From Rhinopithecus roxellana (taxonomy: Eukaryota; Chordata; Mammalia; Primates; Cercopithecidae): DNA of 64,000 nucleotides. The notes under the pieces are model-generated. The model was not told the origin of the DNA and ran no database searches. It worked only from the letters and a program-made list of their open reading frames with translations. The stretch covers positions 11,357,023-11,421,022 of the forward strand of contig NC_044570.1 of the NCBI RefSeq assembly GCF_007565055.1, given 5' to 3'. Below, one piece after another: positions 1 to 12,406 of the stretch (its first letter is position 1; every line of letters starts with the position of its first letter). The translations under genes and the position numbers were made by a program.

Positions 1-556
1 AACAGGGAACTGACTCACAGTAAACTTGAGAGTGAGTAGTTGCTAAGAGACGTGGGAATTTCCCACATAAAACAGGCTGGGTTTTCTTTCTCCATCAAAG
101 TGAGAGAGATAGCACCAACAAGTGATTCAGAGTATGGGAAGTCAGCCAGCAAAAGGGGTCTCGAAGTGCCTTGGCCTGTTCAGGAATTGCCTCTTAGGGG
201 GACTGCAGTGTTTGTAGCTGAGAAGCTAGACCAATGCTCTTGCAAAGACACTCAGAGTATGCTTCCTGAACCTAATCACAGGTGCTTAGTTTGCACTGGA
301 AAGCAGGACACAGGTAAAGAAATGGAGGCAGCCCTCCTCCTGAATGAATGCAAGAAGGGACTAGTGTACTCTGGGTTATAATCTGGCTGGAGTCAATATT
401 TGCTCATTCTTCTCCCCTTCCTCCTCCTCTTTCACTTCTTCCTTTCTCCTTCTCACTTCTCATGTAATAGATTTAAAAAGTATCTTAAATTGTAATTTGC
501 TTATATAATAATTGTATTATTCTAACATGTATCTCTTCCCTTTTGCAACAGCCATT
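1..556. other. Unique intergenic DNA with a pyrimidine-rich tract
   Basis: No recognised gene or repeat. A nearly pure C/T tract lies at about 405-462. The open frame at 40-381 has no recognisable domain, and I see no splice or promoter context supporting it. Confidence 0.5.
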
Positions 557-902
557 TGAATTCCTTTTTTCCACGTTTTTTTTTTTTTTTTTTTTTTTTC
601 CTTTTTAGATAGGGTCTCTCTCACTCAGGTTAGAGTCCAGGAGTGCCAACATAATTCACTGCAGCCTCCATTTACTGGGCTCAAGTGATCCTGTCTCCTC
701 AGTCTTCAGAATACCTGGGACTACAGGCATGGGCCACCACACTCAACTGTCATATATTTCTTTTTTTTTTGGTAGAGATTGTATTTCACTGTGTTACCTA
801 GACTGATCTTGAATGCCTGGGCTCAAGCAATCCACCCACTTAAGTCTCCCAAAATGCTGGGATTACAGGCTTGAGCTACTGTGCCCAGCTGAATTCTTTT
901 TT
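557..902 (-). mobile_element. Alu SINE, old (AluJ-like), minus strand
   Basis: On + it reads as a T-tract (576-599) followed by the reverse complement of both Alu monomers, ending near 889. Many substitutions and a second internal T-run (760-770) suggest an old AluJ-like copy. Imperfect flanking repeats of the form TGAATTCYTTTTT at 557-570 and 890-902 fit a target-site duplication. Confidence 0.85.
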
Positions 903-1199
903 TTTCTGGAAACTGTCCATGCATATACTTTGCCCATTTGCTATCTATCTCTTGTTGATCTTTTAATAATCACTTCCTATGAACTACTCCTAGAGGAAGC
1001 ATTTCAGTCCTTTGCTTGTGATATGAATTGCTTTGTTTCTCCTGGTTTGCTATTTGGGAATTCAGCAGGGGATATAAAATAATATACAAAAACAAATGAC
1101 GGTCACATTTATAATAAACAACCACTAACTGGAAGAACATGTTGGAAAAACGAACAAAGAAGAATAGCTAGAAAGTCTTTAAAAAATAAAAACAATGAA
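903..1199. other. Unclassified AT-rich sequence
   Basis: No gene seen. Parts of 905-1000 faintly resemble a very old L1 on the minus strand, but too weakly to assign. Confidence 0.3.
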
Positions 1200-1441
1200 G
1201 AGCATGGTTAAAAGTCATTGAAATAGTATTGTAGCATAATATAAATCCTCAATGATTGAAACAACATGGCATTGCTAAATAGACAGAGACTAAGCAATGG
1301 AACACATCAAAGAGTCCAGGATAGGTAAAATGTATGTAGGAATTCTGCACATGCATAGCTGACATATCAATCTATGGAAAAAGATAAGTTTCAATAAACA
1401 GATTGGGACACTTTGTTAGCCTATGGAAAAATTTAAATCTG
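1200..1441 (+). mobile_element. Ancient L1 ORF2 fragment, left piece
   Basis: The wording follows the ORF2 stretch that encodes the region before the cysteine motif (aacaacatggcattg, then 'caatggaacacatcaaagag', then 'caataaacagattggga'). It is heavily diverged. It stops abruptly at 1441, where an Alu begins. The matching continuation appears at about 8213, so the younger elements between were inserted into it. Confidence 0.5.
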
Positions 1442-1442
1442 A

Positions 1443-1702
1443 GGAGGATTAGGTGGGAGGATCCTTTGAAGGCAGAACTTCAATACCAACCTGGGCAACA
1501 ATGCAAAATCTCATCTCTACAAAAAATAAAATAAGTAGCAGGTGATGATGGCATATACACATGGACATAGCTGCTTGGAAGGCTAATGCAGGAGGATCAC
1601 TTGACCCCAGGAGTTTGAGACTACAGCGAGCTGTGATCACACCACTCCACTCAGTCCTGGGTAACAAAACAAGACTCCATCTGCTTAAAAAAAAGAAAAA
1701 AA
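1443..1702 (+). mobile_element. Alu SINE, 5'-truncated, plus strand
   Basis: Recognisable from the 'gggaggatc' and 'cctgggcaaca' motifs of the left monomer and the 'ccaggagtttgagac' and 'gtgatcacaccactccac' motifs of the right monomer, ending in an A/G tail at 1687-1702. The canonical Alu head is missing. Its divergence fits AluJ. The next element, L1-1, starts inside its A-tail. Confidence 0.8.
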
Positions 1703-2716
1703 GGGGGTGGAGCAAGATGGCCAAATAGGAACAGCTCCAGTCTCCAGCTCTAAGCATGAGCGACATCGAAGACAGGTGATTTCTGCATTTTCAACTGAGG
1801 TACTGGGTTAATCTCACTAGGGAGTGCCCGACAATCAGTGCTGGTCAGGTGCTACAGCCCGAGCAGCCAGAGCTGGAGCAGGGCGAGGCATTGCCTCACC
1901 TGGGAAGGGCAAAGGGCCCAATACTGCACTGTACCAAGGGTCTTAGCAAACGGGCACACCAGGAGATTATATCCCACACCTGGCCAGGAGGGGCCCACAC
2001 CCGCCCACGGAGCCTTCCTCATAGCTAGCACAGCAGTGTGCATCTAACTACAAGGCAGCAGCGAGGCTGGGGGAGGGGCGCCCGCCACTGCTGAGGCTTA
2101 AGTAGGTAAACAAAGCCACTGGGAAGCTTGAACTGGATGGAGCTCACAGCAGTTCAAGGAGTCCTGCCTGTCTCTGTAGAATCCACCTCTGGGGACAAGG
2201 CACAGCTAATCAACAACAACAACAACAAACAACAACAAAGCAGTAGAAACCTCTGCAGACACAAACGACTGTGTCTGACAGCTTTGAAGAGAGCAGCGGA
2301 TCTCCCAACATGGAGGTGGAGATCTGAGAAGTGACAGACTGCTTGCTCAAGTGGGTCCCTGACCCCTGAGTAGCCTAACTAGGAGACATCCCCCACTAGG
2401 AGCACACCAACACATCACAGCTCACACGGTGGAGTACACCCCTGAGAGGAAGCGTCCAAAGCACGAATCAGACAGGTACACTTGCTCTTCAGCAATATTC
2501 TATCTTCTACAGCCTCTGCTGCTGATATCCAAGAAAACAGGCTCTGGAGTGAACCTCAAGAAATTTCCAACAGACCTACAGCTGAGGGTCCTCACTGTTA
2601 GAAGGAAAAATAACAAAAAGGAGGTACACCCACACCAAAGGTGTACAAAGGAGGTACACTAAACCCCATAAGTACATCACCATCATCAAAGAGCCGGGGC
2701 AGATAAAACTACAAAG

Positions 2717-3730
2717 ATGGGGAAAAAGCAGTGCAGAAAAGCTGGAAATTCAAAAAATAAGAGCGTATCTCCCCCTGCAAAGGAACGCAGCTCATCGCCA
2801 GCAACGGGTCAAAGCTGGTCAGAGAATGACTTTGACGAGATGAGAGAAAAAGGCTTCAGTCCATCAAACTTCTCAGAGCTAAAGGAGGAATTACGTACCC
2901 AGCGCAAAGAAACTAAAAATCTAGAAAAAAGAGTGGAAGAATTGATAACTAGAATAATTAATGCAGAGAAGGCCACAAATGAACTGACAGCGATGAAAAC
3001 CATGACACGAGAAATATGTGACAAATGAAGAAGCTTCAGTAACCAACTCAATCAATTGGAAGAAAGAATATCAGCGATTCAGGATCAAATGAATGAAATG
3101 AAGCAAAAAGATAAATCTAAAGAAAAAAGAAGAAAAAGAAATGAACAAAGCCTGCAAGAAATATGGGATTATGTAAAAAAGACCAAATCTATGTCAGATT
3201 GGGGTGCCTGAAAGTGAGGGGGAAAATGGAACCAATTGGAAAACACTCTTCAGGATATCATCCAGGAGAACTTCCCCAACCTAGTAGGGCAGGCCAACAT
3301 TCAAATTCAGGAAATACAGAGAATGCCACAAAGATACTCCTCGAGAAGAGCAACTGCAAGACACATAATTGGCAGATTCACCAAAGTTGAAATGAAGGAA
3401 ACTATCTTAAGGGCAGCCAGAGAGAAAGGTTTTGTTACTCACAAAGGGAAACCCATCAGACTAACAGCAGATCTCTCAGCAGGAACTCTACAATCCAGAA
3501 GAGAGGGGCCAATATTCAACATTGTTAAAGAAAAGAATTTTCAACCCAGAATTTCATATCTAGCCAAACTAAGTTTCATAAGTGAAGGTGAAATAAAATC
3601 CCTTACAGAGAAGCAAATGCTTAGAGATTTTCTCACCACCAGTCCTGCCTTACAAGAGACCATGAAGGAAGCACTAAACATGGAAAGGAAGAACCAGTAC
3701 CAGCTATTGCAAAAACATGCCAAAATGTAA
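2717..3730 (+). pseudogene. L1-1 ORF1 pseudogene (RNA-binding chaperone of LINE-1)
   Basis: In an active element ORF1p coats L1 RNA as a trimer through a coiled coil, an RNA-recognition domain and a C-terminal domain. Here the start MGKKQ is present at 2717. The frame is stopped by TGA at 3026-3028, about 103 codons in, inside the coiled-coil region, and the rest lies in another frame (about 3236-3730). The C-terminal half still shows recognisable ORF1 features: the basic stretch YSSRRAT and the end of the CTD. It cannot give a full product. Divergence from the L1-B and L1-C copies is scattered over the whole length, as expected for neutral decay. Confidence 0.9.
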
Positions 3731-3794
3731 AGACCATTGAGGCTAGGAAGAAACTACATCAACTAACGAGCAAAATAACCAGTTAATATAATAA

Positions 3795-6700
3795 TGGCAG
3801 GATCAAGTTCACACATAACAACATTAACCTTAAATGTAAATGGCATAGTGGTCCAATTAAAAGACACAGACTAGCAAACTGGATAAAGAGTCAGAATCCA
3901 TCAGTTTGCTGTATTCATGAGATCCATCTCACATGCAGAGACATAAATAGGCTCAAAATAAAGGGATGGGGGAAGATCTACCAAGCAAATGGAGAACAAA
4001 AAAAAGCAGTGGTTAAAAAATGTAAAGGGATCAATTCAACAGGAACAACTAACAATCCTAAATATATAAGCACCCAATACAGGAGCTCCCAGATTCATAA
4101 AGCAAGTCCTTAGAGACTTACAAAGACTCTTAGACTCCCATACAATAATAATGGGAGACTTCAACACTCCACTGCCAACATTAGACAGATCAATGAGACA
4201 GAAAGTTAACAAGGATATCCAGGAATTGAACTCATCTCTGCAGCAAGCAGACCTAATAGACATCTATAGAACTCTCCACCCCAAATCAACAGAATATACA
4301 TTCTTCTCAGCCCCACATCACACTTATTCCAAAATTGAGCACACAATTGGAAGTAAAGCACTCGCCAGCAAATGAACACTAACAGAAATTATACCAAAAT
4401 GTCTCTCAAACCACAGTGCAATCAAACTAGAACTCAGGACTAAGAAACTCAATCAAAACCACTCAACTACATGGAAACTGAATAACCTCTCCCTGAATGA
4501 CTATTGGGTACATAACAAAATGAAGGCAGAAATAAAGATATTCTTTGAAACCAATGAGAACAAAGATACAACTTACCAGAATCTCTGGGACACATTTAAA
4601 GCAGTGAGCAGAGGGAAATTTATAGCACTAAATGCCCACAAAAGAAAGCTGGAAAGATCTAAAATGGACACTCTAACATCACAATTAAAAGAACTAGAGA
4701 AGCAAGAGCAAACACATTCAAAAGCTAGCAGAAGGCAAGCAATAACTAAGATCAGAGCAGAACTGAAGGAGATAGAGACATAAAAACCCTCCAAAAAATC
4801 AACGAATGCAGAAGTTGGTTTTTTGAAAAAATCAACAAAATTGATAGACCACTTGCAAGACTAATAAAGAAGAAAAGAGAGAAGAATCAAATAGATGCAA
4901 TAAAAAATGATAAAGAGGATATCACCACTGACCCCACAGAAATACAAACTACAATCAGAGAATACTATAAACACCTCTACGCAAATCAACTAGAAAATCT
5001 GGAAGAAATAGATAATTTCCTGGACACATTCTCTCCCAAGACTAAAAAAGGAAGAAGCTGAATCCCTGAATAGACCAATAGCAGGCTCTGAAATTGAGGC
5101 AACAATTAATAGCCTACCAACAGAAAAAAGTCCAGGACCAGACAGATTCATAGCCAAATTCAACCAGAGGTACAAGGAGGAGCTGGTACCATTCCTTCTG
5201 AAACTATTCCGATCAGTAGAAAAACAGGGAATTATCCCTAACTCATTTTATGAGGCCAACATCATCTTGATACCAAAGCCTGGCAGAGACACAACAAAAA
5301 AAGAGAATTTTAGACCAATATCCCTAATGAACATCCATGCAAAAATCTTCAATAAAATACTGGCAAACCGGATCCAGCAGCACATTAAAAAACTTACCCA
5401 CCATGATCAAGTGGGCTCCATCCCTAGGATGCAAGGCTGGTACAACATACGCAAATCAATAAATGTAATCCAGCATATAAACAGAACCAAAGACAAAAAC
5501 CACATGATTATCTCAATACATGCGAAAAAACCCTTTGACAAAATTCAACAGCCCTTCATGCTAAAAATGCTCAATAAATTCGGTATTGATGGAATATATC
5601 TCAAAATAATAAGAGCTATTTATGACAAACTCACAGCCAATATCATACTGAATGGGCAAAAACTGGAAAAATTCCCTTTGAAAATTGGCACAAGGGATGC
5701 CCTCTCTCATCACTCCTGTTCAAGATAGTGTTGGAAGTTCTGGCTAGGACAATCAGGAAGAGAAAGAAATAAAGGGTATTCAGTTAGGAAAAGAAGTCAA
5801 ATTGTCCCTGTTTGCAGATGACATGATTGTATATTTAGAAAACCCCAACACTGCATGTTCTCACTCATAGGTGGGAACAGAACAATGAGATCACTTGGAC
5901 TCCGGAAGGGGAGCATCACACACTGGGGCCTATCATGGGGAGGGGGGAGGAGGGAGGGATTGCATTGGGGAGTTATACATGATATAAATGATGAATTGAT
6001 GGGTGCTGACGAGTTGATGGGTGCAGCACACCAATATGGCATAAGTATACATATGTAACAAACCTGCACGTTATGCACATGTACCCTAGAACTTAAAGTA
6101 TAATAAAAAAAAAAAAAAAAGAAGAAAACCCCATCGTCTGAGCCCAAAATCTCCTTAACCTGATAAACAACTTCAGCAAAGTCTCAGGATACAAAATTAA
6201 TGTGCAAATATCACAAGCTTTTTTATACACCAGTAACAGACAAACAGAAAGCCAAACCATGAATGAACTTCCATTCACAGTCACTTCAAAGAGAATAAAA
6301 TACCTAGGAATCCAACTTACAAGCAATGTAAAGGACCTCTTCAAGGAGAATTACAAAAACTGCTCAGTGAAATAAAAGAGGACACAAACAAATGGAAGAG
6401 CATACCATGCTCGTGGATAGGGAGAATCAATATCATGAAAATGGCCATACTGCTCAAGGTAATTTATAGATTCAATGCCATCCTCATCAAGCTACCAATG
6501 AGTTTCTTCACAGAATTGGAAAAAACTGCTTTAAAGTTCATATGGAAACAAAAAAGAGCCCGCATTGCCAAGACAATCCTAAATCAAAAGAACAAAGCTG
6601 GAGGCATCACGCTACCTGACTTCAAACTCTACTACAAGGCTACAGCAACCAAAACAGCATGGTACTTGTACCAAAACAGAGATATCGACCAATAGAACAG

Positions 6701-7827
6701 AACAGAGTCCTCAGAAATAATACCACACATCTACAGCCATCTGATCTTTGACGAACCTGAGAAAAACAAGAAATGGGGAAAGGATTCCCTATTTAATAAA
6801 TGGTGCTGGGAAAATTGGCTAGCCATAAATAGAAAGCTGAAACTGGATTCTTTCCTTACTCCTTATATGAAAATTAATTTAAAATGGATTAGAGGCTTAA
6901 ATGTTAGACCTAATACCATAAAAACCCTAGAAGAAAACCTAGGTAGTACCATTCAGGACATAGGTATGGGCAAGGACTTCATGTCTAAAACTCCAAAAGC
7001 AATTGCAACAAAAGCCAACATTGACAGATGGGATCTAATTAAACTAAAGAGCTTCTGCACAGCAAAAGAAACTACCATCAGAGTGAACAGGCAACCTACA
7101 GAATGGGAGAAAATTTTTGCAATCTACTCATCTGACAAAGGGCTCATATCCAGAACCTACAAAGAACTCAAACAAATTTACAAGAAAAAAAAATAAGCAA
7201 CCCATCAAAAAGTGGGCAAAGGATATGAACAGACATTTCTCAAAAGAAGACATTCATACAGCCAACAGACACATGAAAAAATGCTCATCATCACTGGCCA
7301 TCAGAGAAATACAAATCAAAACCACAATGAGATACCATCTCACACCAGTTAGAATGGCAATCATTAAAAAGTCAGGAAACAACAGGTGCTGGAGAGGATG
7401 TGGAGAAATAGGGACACTTTTACACTGTTGGTGGGATTGTAAACTAGTTCAACTATTATGGAAAACAATATGGCGATTCCTCAAGGATCTAGAACTAGAA
7501 GTACCATATGACCCAGCCATCCCATTACTGGGTATATACCCAAAGGATTATTAATCATGCTGCTATAAAGACACATGCACACATATGTTTATTGCAGCAC
7601 TATTCACAATAGGAAAGACTTGGAATCAACCCAAATGTCCATCTTTGACAGACTGGATTAAGAAAATGTGGCATATATACACCATGGAATACTATGCAGC
7701 CATAAAAAAGGATGAGTTTGTGTCCTTTGTAGGGACATGGATGCAGCTGGAAGTGATCATTCTCAGCACACTATCGCAGGAACAGAAAACCAAACACTGC
7801 ATATTCTCACTCATAGGTGGGAACTGA
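3795..7827 (+). pseudogene. L1-1 ORF2 pseudogene (endonuclease/reverse transcriptase)
   Basis: ORF2p nicks the target DNA and reverse-transcribes L1 RNA. The copy begins at the 'atggcaggatcaag' start at 3795. Frames break repeatedly. A stretch of the endonuclease near 4010-4025 is deleted, between the 'AGCAGTGGTT' and 'AATGTAAAGGG' parts. The GDFNTP endonuclease motif survives around 4155-4170. The RT region is split by stops, and by the inserted L1 3' end at 5848-6122 just after the FADD-motif codons. The cysteine-rich C-terminal motif (RCWRGCGEIGTLLHCWWDC) is intact near 7386-7442. It is non-functional; the remains lie in at least six separate open pieces. Confidence 0.9.
5837..6133 (+). 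mobile_element. 5'-truncated young L1 3' end nested in L1-1 ORF2
   Basis: The body at 5848-6122 holds only the last codons of ORF2, the 3' UTR and a poly-A tail. It is flanked by an exact 11-bp target duplication, AGAAAACCCCA, at 5837-5847 and 6123-6133, and the host L1 reads continuously across after removal. The target (TTT/AGAAAA) resembles the L1 endonuclease site. Its 3' UTR matches that of L1-C almost base for base, so it belongs to the same young subfamily. Confidence 0.93.
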
Positions 7828-8038
7828 ATAATGAGATCACTTGGACTCGGGAAGGGGAACATCACACACCGGGGCCTATCATGAGGAGGGGAGTGGGGAG
7901 GGATTACACTGGGAAGTATACCTGATGTAAATGACGAGTTGTTGGGTGCAGCACACCAACATGGCACAAGTATACATATGTAAAAAACCTGCACGCTATG
8001 CACATGAACGTTAGAACTTAAAGTATAAAGAAAAAAAG

Positions 8039-8212
8039 AAAAGAAATAGAACAATTTCATTGACCTATAAATATCCTTCATGTCTCATCTCAGTCTTTAT
8101 GCCACACAAAAGTAACCACTTTTTGACTTTAATCATTACAGATTTGTGTAGCTATATTTCACCTTATATATTAAATAATAAAGCATGTACTTCGTTGTGA
8201 AAAAAAAAAAAA
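8039..8212. other. Short unassigned segment between L1-1 and old L1 piece
   Basis: AT-rich. It ends in an A-run at about 8201-8220. I could not assign it to a family; it may be the remains of another old insertion. Confidence 0.3.
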
Positions 8213-8460
8213 ACAAAAAATCTAGATCCATATCCCACAATGTATTCAAAAATAAATTCTAAATAGATCAATGATTTAAATATAAACAATGAAGCTATGT
8301 TTGTATTAAATGTACTAGGAAGAAGGATGGGAGAAATTATAATCTTGAAGTGGCAAGGTCTTTCTAACAATGACAGTATAAATAAGTCACAAAGGAAATT
8401 ACTAATCAAAATTTCTATATAAAAAATACCCCATCAATGGAGAATATTAAACCAAACTTG
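8213..8460 (+). mobile_element. Ancient L1 ORF2 fragment, right piece
   Basis: Words such as 'tctagatccatatcccaca' and 'aaataaattctaaatagatc' follow the diverged L1 ORF2 stretch that comes directly after the piece ending at 1441. Same orientation and same level of decay suggest one ancient element split by the Alu and L1-1. Confidence 0.5.
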
Positions 8461-8674
8461 GAGTGTTATCCCTTTCCTATGTTTGTTATTTTATGAGTTT
8501 GTAAGAGAAAATTAAGTACACCTAAACTAGTTACCCAAAATTAAAACTAGTATGTCATCATTCTATGGAAAACACCAAATGTAAACATAAACACTGCACT
8601 ATCCAGAAAGGTAATCACCAGTTTCCTGTTGCCATTTAAATTTAAGTTTTCTTTGATTAAATTTATAACTAATT
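8461..8674. other. Unique AT-rich sequence
   Basis: Nothing recognised. Confidence 0.4.
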
Positions 8675-9043
8675 ACTTGTTGATATGGTTTGGCTCTGTC
8701 CCCGCCCAAATCTCATCTTGAATTATAGTTCCCATAATGTCCACATGCAAAAGGAAGGGCTCAGTGGGATGTATTTGAATCATTGGGGTGGTTTCCTCCT
8801 GTTATTCTCATGATAGTGAATAAGCTCTCACAAGTTCTGATGGTTTTATAAGGGGCTCTCATTTTTCTCCTTGCTGCATCCATGTGAAGTAGGACATATT
8901 TGCTTCCCCTTCTACCATTAATGTAAGTTTCCTGAGATCCCTCCAGTCTTGCAGAACTGTGTCAATTAAGCCTCTTTCATTTATAAATTACCCAGTCATG
9001 GTTGTTTCTTCAAAGCAGTGTAGGAAAGAACTAACACACTTGT
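8675..9043 (+). mobile_element. Solo LTR, THE1/MST type (ERVL-MaLR)
   Basis: The LTR runs from TGATATGGTTTGGCT at 8681 to CTAACACA at 9038. It has the conserved family words 'ccaaatctcatcttgaatt', 'gatggttttataagggg' and 'tttataaattacccagtc'. The 5-bp repeat CTTGT flanks it at 8676-8680 and 9039-9043 (ACTTGT if the shared A is counted), the duplication size expected for MaLR integration. No internal sequence is present, so it is a solo LTR. Confidence 0.88.
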
Positions 9044-9149
9044 TTACATATACCACAATAAAATCACTCAATAGCCATATGTGGTTCATGACTACCATAT
9101 TGGACAACACTGATTTCTATCATTGCAGAAAATCCCATTGGAAAGCATT

Positions 9150-9300
9150 CACCATTTGATGATTCAGTAAATTTTTCCTGAACTATATTCCAAGCACTTC
9201 TGTCTTTGTGGATACAAAGAAACACAAAACAGAGAGAAATCCTTGCCCTGAAGCCACTTATATTCTAGCAAGATCTACACAAAACCAGGGCGCGGTTAAG
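9150..9300. repeat. Possible ancient L2/MIR-type fragment
   Basis: The sequence reads like the diverged 'sum of lengths' region of mammalian-wide repeats (a 'ccaagcactt' word, then 'tccttgccctgaagccactt' and 'atattctag'). Divergence is too high for subfamily or strand. Confidence 0.4.
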
Positions 9301-12036
9301 TCTTGTTGCATAATGCCTCCACCTCTCACATTCAGTACAGAGTTCATTTATATATGTAGGTTTGAAAACAAACAGTGAGCCCTGAATACAGCTAAAGGAG
9401 CCATACTCATCTTTATAATCCCTGAGCACTTTCAGTGGCAAAATTGCGATGACTTTTGCACTAACCCAATAAAAGTATCTATGTTTGATTACAAATTCTT
9501 CTTTATGAGTCATCTCCTCCATCTTGTTTATAGGGAAACATAATTATAGAGCTCAAGACATGAAATGTAACACAGTTAGGAAGTGAGAGAATCAATTATC
9601 TATTCTCTTCATTGGACATTACCTCTGGAGAATAATAGAAGGACCCAGGATACATTTCAGAGTGAGTCACCCTATAAACAAAAATGTATTTATCTTAGAT
9701 ATCTGAATAACTGTCAAGTTTATTATTGAAAAGATTGTCCAATCTATTTATTTTACAAAACATTTAGGAAGAACATGTAATATGTGCAAGCTTCCTTTTT
9801 CCTTTAAAACTAGTTATTTTGATGTGTGTGATGTGTGTTGACAAGGTAAGATTTCCCAGATCATTGCCCAAATTTCTTCTGGGAGAGAAAACCAAGAGCT
9901 AACAGACCTGCAGAGACAGTGAATTTTTATAATATTCCATTATTGTCACATTGAATTTGAACCTATGACACCATTGTATCCAAATTAGAATATAATGATT
10001 TAAATACATATAAATATTTAAACACTTTGTGTTTAAGGAAAGTGCTATTTTTCTGTTTAAATTGAATTCAGCTCATCCAAGCACTTGCACAGTGCTTATT
10101 TTCAATACCTATGATTATCTGAATTTCATTTTTCTGTGTGAACATAAAACCAAGTCATGTACAATTTCCTAGAACACCATATTACCCTGATGACTGGTAA
10201 AATCGTAAACCACAGGTATTTGAGAGAAAGCGTGTATTTATCAAATTAAAGACTGATGTTCAGATCAATATCAAAGTTTTGTATGTGTCATGAAAAGTTG
10301 TGGAAAATGTGTAAAATCTCAGCAAATAACATAGGTTCTTTTAGTTCATTATATAATGAAATGGATAATTTAAATTATATGTTTGCCATTTTAAAATAAT
10401 ATTTTAAGCTGTTTAATTTTTTATCTGACAATGTAAACTCTCTATAGAAGGATACTGAAAACATCACAAAAGCAGAAAATGCAGTCACTTATGACTTAAA
10501 AATTTTTGGAACTGAATGTTAAATATTTATTGGTTTGGTTGTTTTTCTATGTTTGTTTCATATAATTAAATATATAATATCTAATTCTCATATCTAATAT
10601 TCTCATTACATAAAATTAAATCTAATATTTGAGATTTTAATGCTTCATATGTTTTTTAAAATCTTTTTGCTTACTTATTTCTCTTTACCTCTCAGAATCA
10701 AAGCCATTGCTTTTAAAAACATTAAAATTAAATTATCTTGGCTATCCAAACATAAATAGGGACTTTAACATTTGACATAAGTCAAATCTAGGGGCAGCAA
10801 GGATGATTCACCAAACCACCAAGTGTATACGGACTTCTTCTAATCCCCAAATTGTCACACTGGACAAAACATCTCAGGGACACATGTATTACTAAACTAT
10901 AAGCTTCAGAATAAGCTAAACCCAAATTTTTCTTCATTCCTACGTTGAATGGAACCAATCTTAACCCAGAACACACCTTTCTTATTCATTTCTATTCTTT
11001 GACATAGAAAACTCCCCTTTCATCTGCCACCTCCCACAAAAAATAGCCTATGTTCTCAATTTTTTCACTCTAATTCTCTCAGCGATAACTACATGTGCTT
11101 TTGATGAATGTAATTTAAATATATTCATGGATGATGAATGTTTGGGAGAGACCCAGACAAGTACATCTAGCCCCTGTAGTTAAGGAGTTTAAATCTAGAA
11201 AATAAAATACGACATTGCTTTCTAATTAAATGATAAATTTAACCCCTTTACTTTCATCTCAGTGTAACTTATCCCAATTAATGTGCACATTGTGGCAATT
11301 TATCACTCAACAAAGAAGAGTGGTTTTCAATAATGAGATAAAAGTCCTTTCTAATTCTACAATGTTCAGAATTGATCCTAGGCTGATTGTAGTGTAGCAA
11401 ATTATGACAATATAATATTAATGATTAGTGTTAACTGGTGAAAAGCTCAGTCTAAATTAGTGAAAAGCATGAATTTCTATGATGCACAATTGAAAAATTA
11501 AGTGCTTAAAATATTTGTCCATACTGCTGATTATAAAGAACAAAACATGCTCATTTGTAAATATTGAGTTAATTACAGTCATATCCATGGCCTTTCTTTT
11601 CTTTTGTTTTAAATTTTCTCACCTGACCTAAGCCAATTTAGTTGCTCATCAGTTCCAAGGTGCCTTAGACCTTATCAGGAGGCTCTCGATATAAGACCAG
11701 CCACAAAACTTTGCTTCCTAGGTAATGATTTGCCGTGGAGATCAACTCTACAAACAGAACAAATATTTATTAGGTTACAGATACACTGTGATAATGTCAA
11801 AAATTATCTTTGTATAAGAGATCTTTTCATAAAAGATACCTATTGAGATAGAAAGAATTACATTCCAAAGTCAGAATTAGAAACATTTCAAGTTGCTTTG
11901 GGCAAAAGTCTCCCTTGGAAGGGTAGGCATTGGGAAAGAGGTAGGGTACAGAGGACTCATTGGATTATAGAACATAAGCATTGACGTGAAGCTAATTGGT
12001 GCTGGAGTGTCCACATTCCCAGACACATACAAGTTA
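9301..12036. other. Unique AT-rich intergenic sequence
   Basis: No gene, RNA gene or clear repeat seen in about 2.7 kb. Open frames at 9265-9522 and 10788-10976 (minus) are short and lack any recognised domain. Confidence 0.5.
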
Positions 12037-12037
12037 T

Positions 12038-12390
12038 GTGTATTAATTTCTTATGTCCAGTGTAACACAGCATCACACAGTTGGTGGCTTAAGACAACAC
12101 AGTTAATATCTTATGTTCTGACGAAGTCCAGCATGGCTCTCAATACATGAGTTTCAAGATGCCATCAGGGTTTCATTTCTTCTGGAAGATCGAAGGGAGA
12201 AAAAGTTTCCTTGTTCTTTCTAGTATCTAGAGACCATCTATATTTCTTGATGCATGGCCCCAATTTCCATCTTCAAAGCCAGCAATAGCAGGTTTCATGC
12301 CATATCACTCTGACCTATTTGTCTTTCTCTTTCACTTTTAAAAATTCTATGATTCCAATGAGGCCCCCTGGATAATCCAAGATGATCTCC
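12038..12390 (-). mobile_element. MLT1-like LTR, left part, split by L1-2
   Basis: The reverse complement reads like an MLT1-class ERVL-MaLR LTR: 'tattaatttcttatg', then 'tggtggcttaa', then 'ggataatccaagatgatct'. It is interrupted at about 12390-12406 by L1-2. The missing end resumes at 16381. Confidence 0.65.
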
Positions 12391-12406
12391 CTATTTAAAA
12401 AATTTC

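Larger units (their letters stand above)
1703..8038 (+). mobile_element. L1-1: full-length but decayed LINE-1 (L1PA-type), plus strand
   Basis: It begins with the L1 5' end (G-run, then 'agcaagatggcc'). The 5' UTR runs to 2716, ORF1 starts at 2717, ORF2 starts at 3795, and the 3' UTR ends near 8030. It is a complete element but carries stops and frameshifts in both ORFs, a deletion of roughly 75 bp in the endonuclease part near 4010, and a nested younger L1 3' end at 5848-6122. The 5' UTR has a local (AAC)n expansion at about 2211-2240. A possible target duplication AAAGAAAAAAAG at 1692-1703 and 8027-8038 lies in A-rich sequence, so it is weak evidence. Confidence 0.95.

Noticed and set aside
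40..381. 113-codon open frame near the left edge
   Set aside because: There is no domain, repeat or splice context. A single frame of this length is expected by chance in 64 kb.
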